Part shown: piece by piece, positions 8,194 through 15,633 of the stretch
Layout: each line of letters begins with the position of its first letter
Numbering within the stretch: the first letter of the stretch is position 1
NCBI GenBank assembly: GCA_035439445.1
Contig: DAORKG010000004.1
Span: forward strand, 1-64,000
Reading direction: 5' to 3'
Length of the DNA stretch: 64,000 nucleotides
DNA from: UBA4416 sp035439445
GTDB lineage: Bacteria; Bacteroidota; Bacteroidia; B-17B0; Aurantibacillaceae
The notes under the pieces: model-generated
Told to the model about the DNA's origin: nothing
Databases searched by the model: none
The model's input: only the letters and a program-made list of their open reading frames with translations
Program-made: the position numbers and the translations under genes

Positions 8194-8757
8194 CTATATA
8201 CTAGTTTCAAAAAAATATCGTTTCAATCGTTGCAAACATTTATACTTTTGTGTTTTAGCGTTATCTGAATTCGTATATCCAAATTTCTCAGATATTTCAT
8301 CCATACTTAATTTATACACGTAAAAGTCTTTTAGTAGTGTTTTACAAGGTTCACCTAAATTTTCCATAGAGACATTCATTTTTTCAATATCCGACTCTTT
8401 TTTTAGGTGATCCGTAATTTCAACTGTTACATCAACTACTTCATTTTCCTCGTCTTCTTTAAAACGAGCTAAATGACCACTTCCTCTTAATTGCTTTAAC
8501 CAAAGGCGTTTTGCAATCGAAAAAATAAAGGTTTGTAGCTGACAGTTTAATTCGAAGTTGGGCTTTTGTACATTTTCATAAACAACAATAATTGTTTCTT
8601 GATAAATGTCGGCAGCAGCTTCGCTATTACCACTATTGTTTACAACATATTTAAGAACGAGGTTATAATACTTTTTGTATAAAGCACGTAACACCGCATC
8701 GTTGTTATGCTTGAGCCCTTCAATAAATTCAAGGTCTGTGTACGCTACTTTCGACAT
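8194..8757 (-). CDS. ECF-type RNA polymerase sigma factor (second locus)
   Basis: This 187-residue sigma-70 family protein has region 2 at about residues 20-90 (LYKKYYNLVLKYVVNNSGNSEAAADIYQ, then FIFSIAKRLWLKQLR). Region 4 is at the C-terminus (GEPCKTLLKDFYVYKLSMDEISEKFGY and the KCLQRLKRYF recognition helix). It is the first gene of a two-gene operon with the membrane-anchored protease, the usual place for a cognate anti-sigma factor. The 96-base upstream region contains a repeated TAAAGG (around 8785-8800) that could be part of an autoregulated promoter, which I cannot prove. Confidence 0.88.
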   Translation of the reverse strand: MSKVAYTDLEFIEGLKHNNDAVLRALYKKYYNLVLKYVVNNSGNSEAAADIYQETIIVVYENVQKPNFELNCQLQTFIFSIAKRLWLKQLRGSGHLARFKEDEENEVVDVTVEITDHLKKESDIEKMNVSMENLGEPCKTLLKDFYVYKLSMDEISEKFGYTNSDNAKTQKYKCLQRLKRYFFETSI

Positions 8758-8853
8758 AAAGTCTTTTGTTTACATTAATACCTAAAGGGGCTAAAGGTAA
8801 CCTCGTTCGATATGGTTTTTTGAATTAAAACTCTGATTATCAACAAGATAATA

Positions 8854-10143
8854 TTACTTATTCATTAAAGCTTCAATTTCATCCGCTTCTAAAGGAATGT
8901 TTTTCATCAAATCATCATTTCCTGTGGGAGTAATTAAAATATTGTTCTCTAAACGAATACCTAAACCTTCTTCCGGAATATAAATTCCAGGTTCGCAGGT
9001 AAACACCATTCCTGCTTGCATAGGTTCTGTAAAAAAACCAACGTCATGAACATCTAAGCCTAAGAAGTGAGAAGTACCATGCATGAAATATTTTTTATAT
9101 GCAGGCCAAGCCGGATTTTGATTTTTTACTTCGTCAGATTTTATTAATCCCAATTGTAATAATTCTTCAGTCATCAAATCACCAACAGCTTTGTTATATT
9201 TTTCAAATGTATTGCCAACCACTAACATTTTTGTAGCAGCCTTCATCACACGTAAAACAGCATTATATACTTCTTTTTGACGAGCTGTATATTTTCCGTT
9301 TACAGGAATAGCACGCGTCATATCACTAGCGTAGTTTGCATATTCAGCAGCAACATCTAATAAAATAACATCACCGTCTTTACATGCTTTGTTGTTTTCT
9401 ACATAATGTAACACACAAGCATTTGCTCCGCTAGCAACAATTGGTCCGTATGCAAAACCACGGCTTCTGTTGCGAACAAACTCATGTATTAATTCCGCTT
9501 CAATTTCGTATTCCATTACACCCGGCTTTGTAAAGCTCAATAATCTGCGGAAACCTTTTTCGGTAATATTACATGCTTGTTGAATGGCCTCAATTTCTAG
9601 TGGGTGTTTGATAGCACGGATTCGGTGCATTATTGGCGCCGAACGTTGAATCGTATGTAAAGGAAATTGTTCTTTAATTTTTTTATTGAAACGCATTTCA
9701 GCTGTTTCCATATCAATATAACGACGTGTATGCTCGTTGCTGTTTAGATAAATATTCTCGGCCTGAAACACAAAACCTTTAAATATTTTATCGAACTCAT
9801 GATGCCAATAAATGTTTTCAATGCCACTAGCTTCTTTAGCTTGTTCTTTAGTTAATTTGGCACCTTCCCACACAGCAATTAAATCATTGGTTTCTTTAAT
9901 AAACAATACCTCTTTATGTTTTCCGTCTTTTACATCAGGAAAAATCATTAAGATGGTATCTTCCTGATCAATGCCTGATAAATGCAATAAATCGCTGTTT
10001 TGCACAAAACCAAAAGAGCCGTCTCCATTAGTGGGTAATATATCATTACTAACAAATAAAGCCACAGAGTTTGGTTTTAAATGTTTGATAAAATTTTTAC
10101 GATTATCGATGAATAAGTCTTTTTTTATGGCAGAATATTTCAT
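8854..10143 (-). CDS. pepP: Xaa-Pro aminopeptidase (M24B)
   Basis: This cytoplasmic metallopeptidase removes the N-terminal residue next to proline. The 429-residue protein has an N-terminal creatinase-like domain (about 1-165) and a pita-bread catalytic domain. Both metal-binding Asp residues lie in VILLDVAAEYANYASDMTRA, the His in MHGTSHFLGLDVHD, and the two Glu in FTCEPGIY and GIRLENNILIT. All five metal ligands are present. Length matches PepP. It is a single gene, divergent from the 144-residue protein gene across 51 bases. Confidence 0.93.
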   Translation of the reverse strand: MKYSAIKKDLFIDNRKNFIKHLKPNSVALFVSNDILPTNGDGSFGFVQNSDLLHLSGIDQEDTILMIFPDVKDGKHKEVLFIKETNDLIAVWEGAKLTKEQAKEASGIENIYWHHEFDKIFKGFVFQAENIYLNSNEHTRRYIDMETAEMRFNKKIKEQFPLHTIQRSAPIMHRIRAIKHPLEIEAIQQACNITEKGFRRLLSFTKPGVMEYEIEAELIHEFVRNRSRGFAYGPIVASGANACVLHYVENNKACKDGDVILLDVAAEYANYASDMTRAIPVNGKYTARQKEVYNAVLRVMKAATKMLVVGNTFEKYNKAVGDLMTEELLQLGLIKSDEVKNQNPAWPAYKKYFMHGTSHFLGLDVHDVGFFTEPMQAGMVFTCEPGIYIPEEGLGIRLENNILITPTGNDDLMKNIPLEADEIEALMNK

Positions 10144-10160
10144 AATGTCGATTAAATTAA

Positions 10161-10168
10161 TATATTTG
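10161..10168 (+). promoter_or_regulatory. -7 box (TAnnTTTG)
   Basis: TATATTTG matches the Bacteroidota -7 consensus and lies 26 bases upstream of the ATG at 10195. No convincing -33 TTG is seen at the usual spacing. Confidence 0.5.
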
Positions 10169-10194
10169 TTTTTACTAATATACTTTTTTTTTAG

Positions 10195-10629
10195 ATGTCA
10201 AGCTATATTGTTATAAAAAAAGAAGAAACCGAATCGGCATATATTTCGATGTGTAGTGATGGTATTATTAGAGTTTTGTTTAAACGAGATAAAGAAATCA
10301 GTCCATCTGTTTTAAAACCTCTGTTCGAAAAAATTAACGAAATGGTACAAGGTGTTAGTTATCCGTTTATTTATTTTGCAGAAGATGGTTCTGTTGTATT
10401 TACCACAGAAGGCAATACATATTCAAAACAAAACCAGCATGTTTTTCCAAAAATTTGCAACGCCTTTGTTACAAAATCTCTTTCACAAAGATTGATAGCT
10501 AATTTTTATCTAAAAATAAATAAACCATCATACCCTTCAAAATTGTTTAAAAACCAGTATGAAGCAGAGGAATGGTGTTTTCAGCAATTAGAAATTGCAA
10601 ATCAAAAACATCAGTCTAGTGTGATGTAA
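10195..10629 (+). CDS. small soluble protein, possibly STAS/SpoIIAA-like fold
   Basis: This 144-residue protein has no signal peptide or membrane span. Its alternating strands and helices (IVIKKEETESAYISMCSDGIIRVLF, then a helix, then YPFIYFAEDGSVVFTTEG) and a C-terminal helix with YEAEEWCFQQLE resemble the small STAS/SEC14-like proteins common in Bacteroidota. I cannot name the family with certainty and no function is known to me. The 3' end overlaps the convergent endonuclease-type gene by 19 bases, so the two stop regions are shared. Confidence 0.6.
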   Translation: MSSYIVIKKEETESAYISMCSDGIIRVLFKRDKEISPSVLKPLFEKINEMVQGVSYPFIYFAEDGSVVFTTEGNTYSKQNQHVFPKICNAFVTKSLSQRLIANFYLKINKPSYPSKLFKNQYEAEEWCFQQLEIANQKHQSSVM

Positions 10630-11624
10630 ACGGATAGATGATCGCTATAGCCATTATAGTATTTTTCGCCACTATATGTTCTGTTTGGTCTTTCTTCTCC
10701 TGTTTTTTGGTTCTTGTATAGCACAAAATCTTTACGCAAAATGTGTGCGTTTTTAGGATTGAATTTGTATCCTTTTTTAGCACCAATAAATCCTTGCGAC
10801 ACAATGATTTGATCAAGTACCCTCCACTCTTTATCAAAATAGTGTGTTCCTTGTTTTGCAGCATCTAATGTTTGATAGGAATTGTATAAATCACCTTTAT
10901 CTTTAGGTTTATCACTTGCTTTTAAAGTATTTAAAATACTATTGTTATCTGGGTGGTCGTTAAAATCCCCCATCACAATCACTTTTGCTTTTGGGTCTTT
11001 CTTTTGCAATTCATTTATTTTGTTGCGCACCTGTTCTGCTGCAAAAATACGACGAGGTTCAGATTCTTTTTCTCCTTCTCTGCGGCTTGGCCAGTGATTT
11101 ACAAACACATAAATCACATCGCCATTTGTTGCTTTTAATGTTGCAAATAAAATGTTACGTGTTTTATAATCTCCTAATGATGGGTTAGTAGCATTTAATT
11201 CTTTGAAATCAACCAATGTAAAAACAGATTTGTCATACAATAAGCCAACGTCTATACTGCGCTCATCTGGACTATCAGTACATAACACCCCGTAAGATTT
11301 TTCTTTCAATTGAGATTTAGAAACTAGTTCTTCTAACACTTCCTTATTCTCAACTTCAACCAAACCAACCAAATTAGGCAAACCTGGTCCGGCAACAGTT
11401 GAATCAAGAACTTGAGCCACTTTAGTTAGCTTATTCATAAAACGGGTTTCGTCCCACTTTAAAGGAGATTCAGGCAAAAACTCATCATCCTTTTTTTTAG
11501 GATCGTCTTTAGTATCAAAGAAGTTTTCGCAATTATACAATGAAACTGTAATTGGAGCTTTTGTTTGAGCAAAAACAGATGTCATGCTTAATAACAAAAG
11601 ACTTGAAGTGATTAATTTACGCAT
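10611..11624 (-). CDS. secreted endonuclease/exonuclease/phosphatase family protein
   Basis: The protein belongs to the Mg-dependent EEP superfamily (DNase I-like fold). It shows NLVGLVEVENKEVL with the metal-binding Glu, FVNHWPSRR, VIVMGDFNDHPD with the catalytic Asp and Asn, and GYSDHLSVYI with the terminal Asp-His. I start it at 11624 (MRKLITSSLLLLSMTSVFAQ, a clean signal peptide) rather than 37 codons upstream, because the upstream part is not a plausible leader and a -7 box lies between. It is about 337 residues long and exported. The substrate could be nucleic acid or a phosphoester; the motifs alone do not decide. Confidence 0.85.
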   Translation of the reverse strand: MRKLITSSLLLLSMTSVFAQTKAPITVSLYNCENFFDTKDDPKKKDDEFLPESPLKWDETRFMNKLTKVAQVLDSTVAGPGLPNLVGLVEVENKEVLEELVSKSQLKEKSYGVLCTDSPDERSIDVGLLYDKSVFTLVDFKELNATNPSLGDYKTRNILFATLKATNGDVIYVFVNHWPSRREGEKESEPRRIFAAEQVRNKINELQKKDPKAKVIVMGDFNDHPDNNSILNTLKASDKPKDKGDLYNSYQTLDAAKQGTHYFDKEWRVLDQIIVSQGFIGAKKGYKFNPKNAHILRKDFVLYKNQKTGEERPNRTYSGEKYYNGYSDHLSVYITLD

Positions 11625-11637
11625 GAGGTAAAAGTAG

Positions 11638-11645
11638 CAAAAATA
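11638..11645 (-). promoter_or_regulatory. -7 box (TAnnTTTG) for the EEP gene
   Basis: On the minus strand this reads TATTTTTG, a match to the Bacteroidota -7 consensus, 13 bases before the ATG at 11624. It favours the short start over the longer open frame. Confidence 0.5.
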
Positions 11646-11750
11646 GAGGTAAAATATCTTTATGTTTATGTTAAGAATATAAAAACGGCATAAAACTTGA
11701 TAATATAGAGAAAAATGGAACTTTATCATTAACAAACTAAACTTTATTTT

Positions 11751-13013
11751 ATGAAAAAAATCTACTTTCCGTTCCTGTTAGCAATCCTTTATGGAGGGCA
11801 ACTACTTAGCCAAACACCAAAGGTGTATATTAATTTAAATTCTCACAATGAAACAAGTGGTGTAGGAGAATTAAATTATGACAGTCCTACATCTAGAACC
11901 GATTACGACACTGCCTTTAAATACATTAAGCAAATAGCTGATATGGTAGTTGCTAAAGGGGTAAAATACAATTTTCAATCAGATGTGAAGTTTTTGTTTG
12001 GTTGTTTAAAATGGGATTCGCATTTAGCAAGCACAAATGGAAAAAATTTATTGAAATGGATGGATGATTTATCAAACATTGAATGCGACCCACATAGCCA
12101 TGAGGCAAAATATCCTCCATTTGGCCCATCTAAATACTATAACTACTCTGATGTGGCTCATTTACATGATTCTTTAGGAGTAACAAACAGAAAAAATGTA
12201 GGAGGATTTAAAGTAGATGGATTGCAAAATCAAACAAATTGGCCATCTATGGAATCCGGTTTACAAGGCACAGCTTATTCAACTTCAGGAATTTGGCAAC
12301 CTAATGTGCTATGGGGAGGCAGTTATAAAGCAGGTGTTCATAACGACATGAATTTTTTCGGTTCATTTAAACCAACTCTTGATACAAATAATTACGCAAC
12401 ATACAGTTCCAATTCGAGTCAAAGATTAAGAATACAAGGAAACGGTTGTTCTATGGTTTTTCATGATACAACTAGTGAGCAAAGATTAATAAGAGAATAT
12501 CATAAATTATTTACGAATGTTCATTATGGCGTATATCCATCAACTGAGTTTTATACTCCTGTGTTGCAAATAAATTGTAGAGATATTTATAAAGCAAATT
12601 ATGTTTCAAGATTAACTACGATTATTGATTCAATTAACACTTATGTAACTTTAGGATGGGTTGAATGGAGAACAATTTCGGAGAAAGATTCCATTTGGAG
12701 ATCAGTTACATACAATACAGCAAACAAACGAAAAGACTGCTCTGCTTTACCTACAGGCATAGATGAAAAATATATACAAAATGACTTAGCAATTTTTCCA
12801 AATCCTGTTTCAGATAAGTTAATTATTGCTCACACTTCGTATATAAAAACAATTACACTTATAGATGCGCTTGGAAAAATAACGTATTCAGAAAACAATA
12901 TTGATTCAGAAAGAAAGATAGTAAATACGGAATATTTGAAACCAGGATTATACTTTGTGTCAGTTACATTAAGTGATGATAAAACAGTAACAAGAAAATT
13001 CCTTAAGGAATAA
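11751..13013 (+). CDS. type IX-secreted protein with C-terminal sorting domain
   Basis: The 420-residue protein has a signal peptide (to about GGQLLSQ) and ends in a type A T9SS sorting domain (about 345-420: LAIFPNPVSDKLII, then LKPGLYFVSV and a KFLKE end). It is therefore moved across the outer membrane and anchored or released. The middle part carries SDVKFLFGCLKWDS and IECDPHSHEAKYPPFG, with aromatic and His-rich patches. This could be a metal-dependent deacetylase-like (NodB-type) barrel, but the full motif set is not there and I do not claim it. A hairpin terminator follows 21 bases after the stop. Confidence 0.8.
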   Translation: MKKIYFPFLLAILYGGQLLSQTPKVYINLNSHNETSGVGELNYDSPTSRTDYDTAFKYIKQIADMVVAKGVKYNFQSDVKFLFGCLKWDSHLASTNGKNLLKWMDDLSNIECDPHSHEAKYPPFGPSKYYNYSDVAHLHDSLGVTNRKNVGGFKVDGLQNQTNWPSMESGLQGTAYSTSGIWQPNVLWGGSYKAGVHNDMNFFGSFKPTLDTNNYATYSSNSSQRLRIQGNGCSMVFHDTTSEQRLIREYHKLFTNVHYGVYPSTEFYTPVLQINCRDIYKANYVSRLTTIIDSINTYVTLGWVEWRTISEKDSIWRSVTYNTANKRKDCSALPTGIDEKYIQNDLAIFPNPVSDKLIIAHTSYIKTITLIDALGKITYSENNIDSERKIVNTEYLKPGLYFVSVTLSDDKTVTRKFLKE

Positions 13014-13034
13014 TTAAAAAATAAATGTACTTTT

Positions 13035-13065
13035 AAGTCACCTGTATTTAAGGTGACTTTTTTAT
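13035..13065 (+). terminator. intrinsic terminator
   Basis: AAGTCACCT (13035-13043) pairs with AGGTGACTT (13051-13059) around a seven-base loop, followed by a T-run. It ends the type IX cargo gene and lies just before the start of the haem-binding protein gene. Confidence 0.88.
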
Positions 13066-13079
13066 TTACATCATTACTC

Positions 13080-13562
13080 ATGAAAAAACATTTAACCAAA
13101 AAAAACATCGCTATTTTTTTTGTATTTCTTTTCTTAGCTATACAATCTATTAGAATTGATAAAACAACAGAACCTGTTAATCCTGCTACAGATTTTATTA
13201 GCCTTACTGGCGCTAATTCTGAGATTGCTGGGATGTTAAAAACCGCCTGTTATGATTGTCATTCTAATCAACCTACTTACCCTTGGTATACCAACATTGC
13301 TCCTGTGTCTTGGTGGATTAAGCATCATATTGATGAGGGAAGCCATCACTTAAATTTTTCGATTTGGGGAACTTACAAAGAGAAACGCAAAAACCACAAA
13401 TTAGATGAGTGTATTGAAATGGTTGAGGAAGGAGAAATGCCAATGAGTTCTTATACTTTAATGCATGGTGATGCGAAATTAACGGATGCACAAAAGCTAC
13501 AACTAGTTGAATTTTTTAAGGCACAAAAAACTGTTATGTCAGAACAGGAAGAACATCATTAG
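13080..13562 (+). CDS. haem-binding (Haem_bd) periplasmic protein
   Basis: This 160-residue protein has an N-terminal signal or anchor (KKNIAIFFVFLFLAIQSI) and a c-type haem motif at residues 57-61 (CYDCH). The context TACYDCHSNQPTYPWYTNIAPVSWWIKHHIDEG is the signature of the Bacteroidota Haem_bd family. A distal MPMSSYTLMHGDAKLTDAQ segment could supply the axial Met. I start at 13080 because the alternative ATG at 13053 lies inside the preceding terminator hairpin. The role is probably periplasmic electron transfer. The stop overlaps the convergent outer-membrane protein gene by four bases. Confidence 0.88.
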   Translation: MKKHLTKKNIAIFFVFLFLAIQSIRIDKTTEPVNPATDFISLTGANSEIAGMLKTACYDCHSNQPTYPWYTNIAPVSWWIKHHIDEGSHHLNFSIWGTYKEKRKNHKLDECIEMVEEGEMPMSSYTLMHGDAKLTDAQKLQLVEFFKAQKTVMSEQEEHH

Positions 13563-14203
13563 TTCTCTTCACCCCTGTTGAACAAGTGAAACCTTCCTGA
13601 TATACCAAATTCAAAGTAAACACCGCCCATTTTCCAAGTTGCTCCGTCTGCCTCAGTGTAAAGTTTTGACCCGTCAAATGCTTCAACTTGATTGTATAAG
13701 TGTTTGTTATATCCCAAGCTTAAAAACATACCAATATAATTTCCAAAATAGAAATGAGGAGAAACATGTACATTCAATATTCCACCTTTTGCCTTTAAGT
13801 ATTCAGTTGAACTTAAATCCCCATTAAAATTACTTAGGCCATATCCGATACCAATAGGCAAATCAAATTTTTTATTCTTATTGGCCACATGAAAATTTGC
13901 TCTTACCATTACATCGCTACCTCTTAATTTATTAGTGCCGCTTTTGCCATAAGTTCCTCTTCTATAAGAAACACCTACGCCAAAAAATTTGGCGATTCCA
14001 AACTCGGCATTTATCCTTGGCATGGTTCCAATGGCACCAATTGCAAAGTGTTCCATATTGTTTACAGGGGAGTAAGCTCTTATACCATATAAACCGCCAC
14101 CCACACCAGCATCTGCGGCTATAGTGCCAAATTTAAAAGATTGAGCATTAACCACACCTTGAATTAAAATAAAAGTAACTAGAGTAAAGAATAATTTTTT
14201 CAT
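13559..14203 (-). CDS. outer-membrane beta-barrel-type protein
   Basis: Read from the ATG at 14203 the product has 214 residues, with a signal peptide MKKLFFTLVTFILIQGVVNAQ. About eight amphipathic strand-like segments rich in Gly and aromatics follow (for example AIGAIGTMPRINAEFGIAKFF, GVSYRRGTYG, VHVSPHFYFGNYIGMFLSLGY), and the chain ends in strand GVYFEFGISGRFHLF. This fits a small outer-membrane barrel. The 23 codons upstream in the open frame are not coding in my view: they contain the palindromic box at 14248-14263. Function is unknown. Confidence 0.7.
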   Translation of the reverse strand: MKKLFFTLVTFILIQGVVNAQSFKFGTIAADAGVGGGLYGIRAYSPVNNMEHFAIGAIGTMPRINAEFGIAKFFGVGVSYRRGTYGKSGTNKLRGSDVMVRANFHVANKNKKFDLPIGIGYGLSNFNGDLSSTEYLKAKGGILNVHVSPHFYFGNYIGMFLSLGYNKHLYNQVEAFDGSKLYTEADGATWKMGGVYFEFGISGRFHLFNRGEEN

Positions 14204-14247
14204 TGCTTTTTTTTGACAAATTTCAGAATTTATAAAAGCATTTGCAG

Positions 14248-14263
14248 TACCCGCTATTGGGTA
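14248..14263 (-). promoter_or_regulatory. 16-base palindromic box, copy 1
   Basis: On the minus strand it reads TACCCAATAGCGGGTA, with TACCC/GGGTA arms, 45-60 bases upstream of the ATG at 14203. A near-identical copy stands at 22512-22527, at almost the same distance (46-61 bases) from another secreted-protein gene. It is a candidate operator or promoter element. Confidence 0.5.
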
Positions 14264-14274
14264 TTTTATCAATA

Positions 14275-14306
14275 AAAAACCCCCGATAAAATTACCGAGG
14301 GTTTTT
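14275..14306 (-). terminator. intrinsic terminator downstream of sucB
   Basis: The stem runs from AAAAACCCCCG to CCGAGGGTTTTT, with one mismatch and a loop of about nine bases. It lies 48 bases beyond the sucB stop on the minus strand, and A/T runs flank it on both sides. Confidence 0.8.
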
Positions 14307-14320
14307 ATTAATTATTTGAA

Positions 14321-14346
14321 ATTGCTTCGCTATCGCTTACAATGAC
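14321..14346. repeat. short dispersed repeat (ATTGCTTCG...CAATGAC type)
   Basis: The stretch starts ATTGCTTCGC and ends TTACAATGAC. It resembles a repeat often found between genes in Bacteroidota. It sits between the sucB stop and its terminator. Only one copy is clear in this window, so the call rests on recognition. Confidence 0.35.
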
Positions 14347-14353
14347 TAAGCTA

Positions 14354-15598
14354 TTACAATCCTAATAACACTTCTTCAGGAACCTTACCACCAAATAACA
14401 TGCGGCTTGGGTTCTCTAACATTTCTTTTACTTTTACTAAGAAACCAACAGATTCTCTTCCGTCAATAATTCTGTGGTCGTAGCTTAATGCAATGTACAT
14501 CATCGGACGAATTACAACTTGTCCGTTAACAGCCATTGGACGTTCAACTACATTATGCATACCTAAGATAGCACTTTGTGGAGGGTTGATTATTGGAGTA
14601 CTCATCATAGATCCAAATACACCACCATTAGTGATTGTGAATGTACCACCTTCCATATCGGCAATAGTTAATTTACCATCACGCGCTTTAATAGCTAAAT
14701 CTTTAATTCCTTTTTCTATATCTGCTAAGCTCATTAATTCAGCATTGCGCAATACAGGAACCATTAAACCTTTTGGGGCACTAACAGCAATACCAATATC
14801 ACAGTATTTGTTGTAAACAATTTCCTCTCCGTCAATCATTGCGTTTACTGCAGGAAAATGATATAACGCTTCGGTTACTGCTTTTGTGAAGAAACTCATG
14901 AAACCAATGTTAGTTCCATAAACCTCTTTAAATTTATCTTTGTACTTAGCTCTGATAGCATAAATCTCGCTCATGTCTACTTCGTTGAAAGTAGTTAACA
15001 TCGCTGTTTCATTTTTTACAGCTACTAATCGCTTAGCAACTGTTTTACGTAAAGATGTCATTTTAGAACGATTTTTATCTCTTCCACCTTGCCAGCTATT
15101 GCTTAATACTTTTTGCGCAGTTGGTAAACCGTTAGATAAAGCCGCTAATACATCTTGTTTAGTAATGCGACCATCTTTACCAGTACCATTCATTTGGCTA
15201 GCAGAAATGTTGTTTTCTGCCATTATTTTTGCAGCGGCAACACTTGGAGTGCCTGTTGCATATGAAGTGGTAGCAGGAGTTTTAACCTCTTCTTTCTTAG
15301 GTTCTTCTTTTTTTACTTCTGCTTTTGGAGCTTCAACAACAGCTTTTACCTCAGGTTTAAAAGATGTATCAATTTTTACAACTACTTGTCCAACCTTAAC
15401 CGTGTCGCCTTCCGCAGCAAGTACTTCAATTTTTCCAGACTCTTCCGCGTTTAATGTTAACGTTGCTTTATCAGAATCTACTTCTGCTAAAACGTCGTCT
15501 TTTTCAACTACATCACCTGTGTTTTTTACCCAACGAGCAATAACTACTTCTGTAATTGATTCGCCTGGACTTGGTACTTTTAATTCTACAATTGCCAT
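14354..15598 (-). CDS. sucB: 2-oxoglutarate dehydrogenase E2 (dihydrolipoyl succinyltransferase)
   Basis: This is the E2 core of the 2-oxoglutarate dehydrogenase complex; it passes the succinyl group from lipoate to CoA. The 414-residue protein has a lipoyl domain (1-78) with the lipoylated Lys44 in VDSDKATL, a Lys/Glu/Ala/Pro-rich linker, a peripheral-subunit-binding domain (about 115-155, SVAAAKIMAENNISA), and the catalytic domain with SYDHRIIDGR (His375, Asp379). It follows sucA by 35 bases, so E1 and E2 are made from one transcript. E3 is not in the window. Confidence 0.95.
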   Translation of the reverse strand: MAIVELKVPSPGESITEVVIARWVKNTGDVVEKDDVLAEVDSDKATLTLNAEESGKIEVLAAEGDTVKVGQVVVKIDTSFKPEVKAVVEAPKAEVKKEEPKKEEVKTPATTSYATGTPSVAAAKIMAENNISASQMNGTGKDGRITKQDVLAALSNGLPTAQKVLSNSWQGGRDKNRSKMTSLRKTVAKRLVAVKNETAMLTTFNEVDMSEIYAIRAKYKDKFKEVYGTNIGFMSFFTKAVTEALYHFPAVNAMIDGEEIVYNKYCDIGIAVSAPKGLMVPVLRNAELMSLADIEKGIKDLAIKARDGKLTIADMEGGTFTITNGGVFGSMMSTPIINPPQSAILGMHNVVERPMAVNGQVVIRPMMYIALSYDHRIIDGRESVGFLVKVKEMLENPSRMLFGGKVPEEVLLGL

Positions 15599-15633
15599 AA
15601 AAATATTTTAATTAATTATAAATGTTTAAATGA

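Noticed and set aside
14973..15611. Plus-strand open frame of 212 residues opposite sucB
   Set aside because: It lies wholly antisense to a well-supported E2 gene. Its Ser/Thr/Ala-rich composition is what the opposite strand of the linker region yields.
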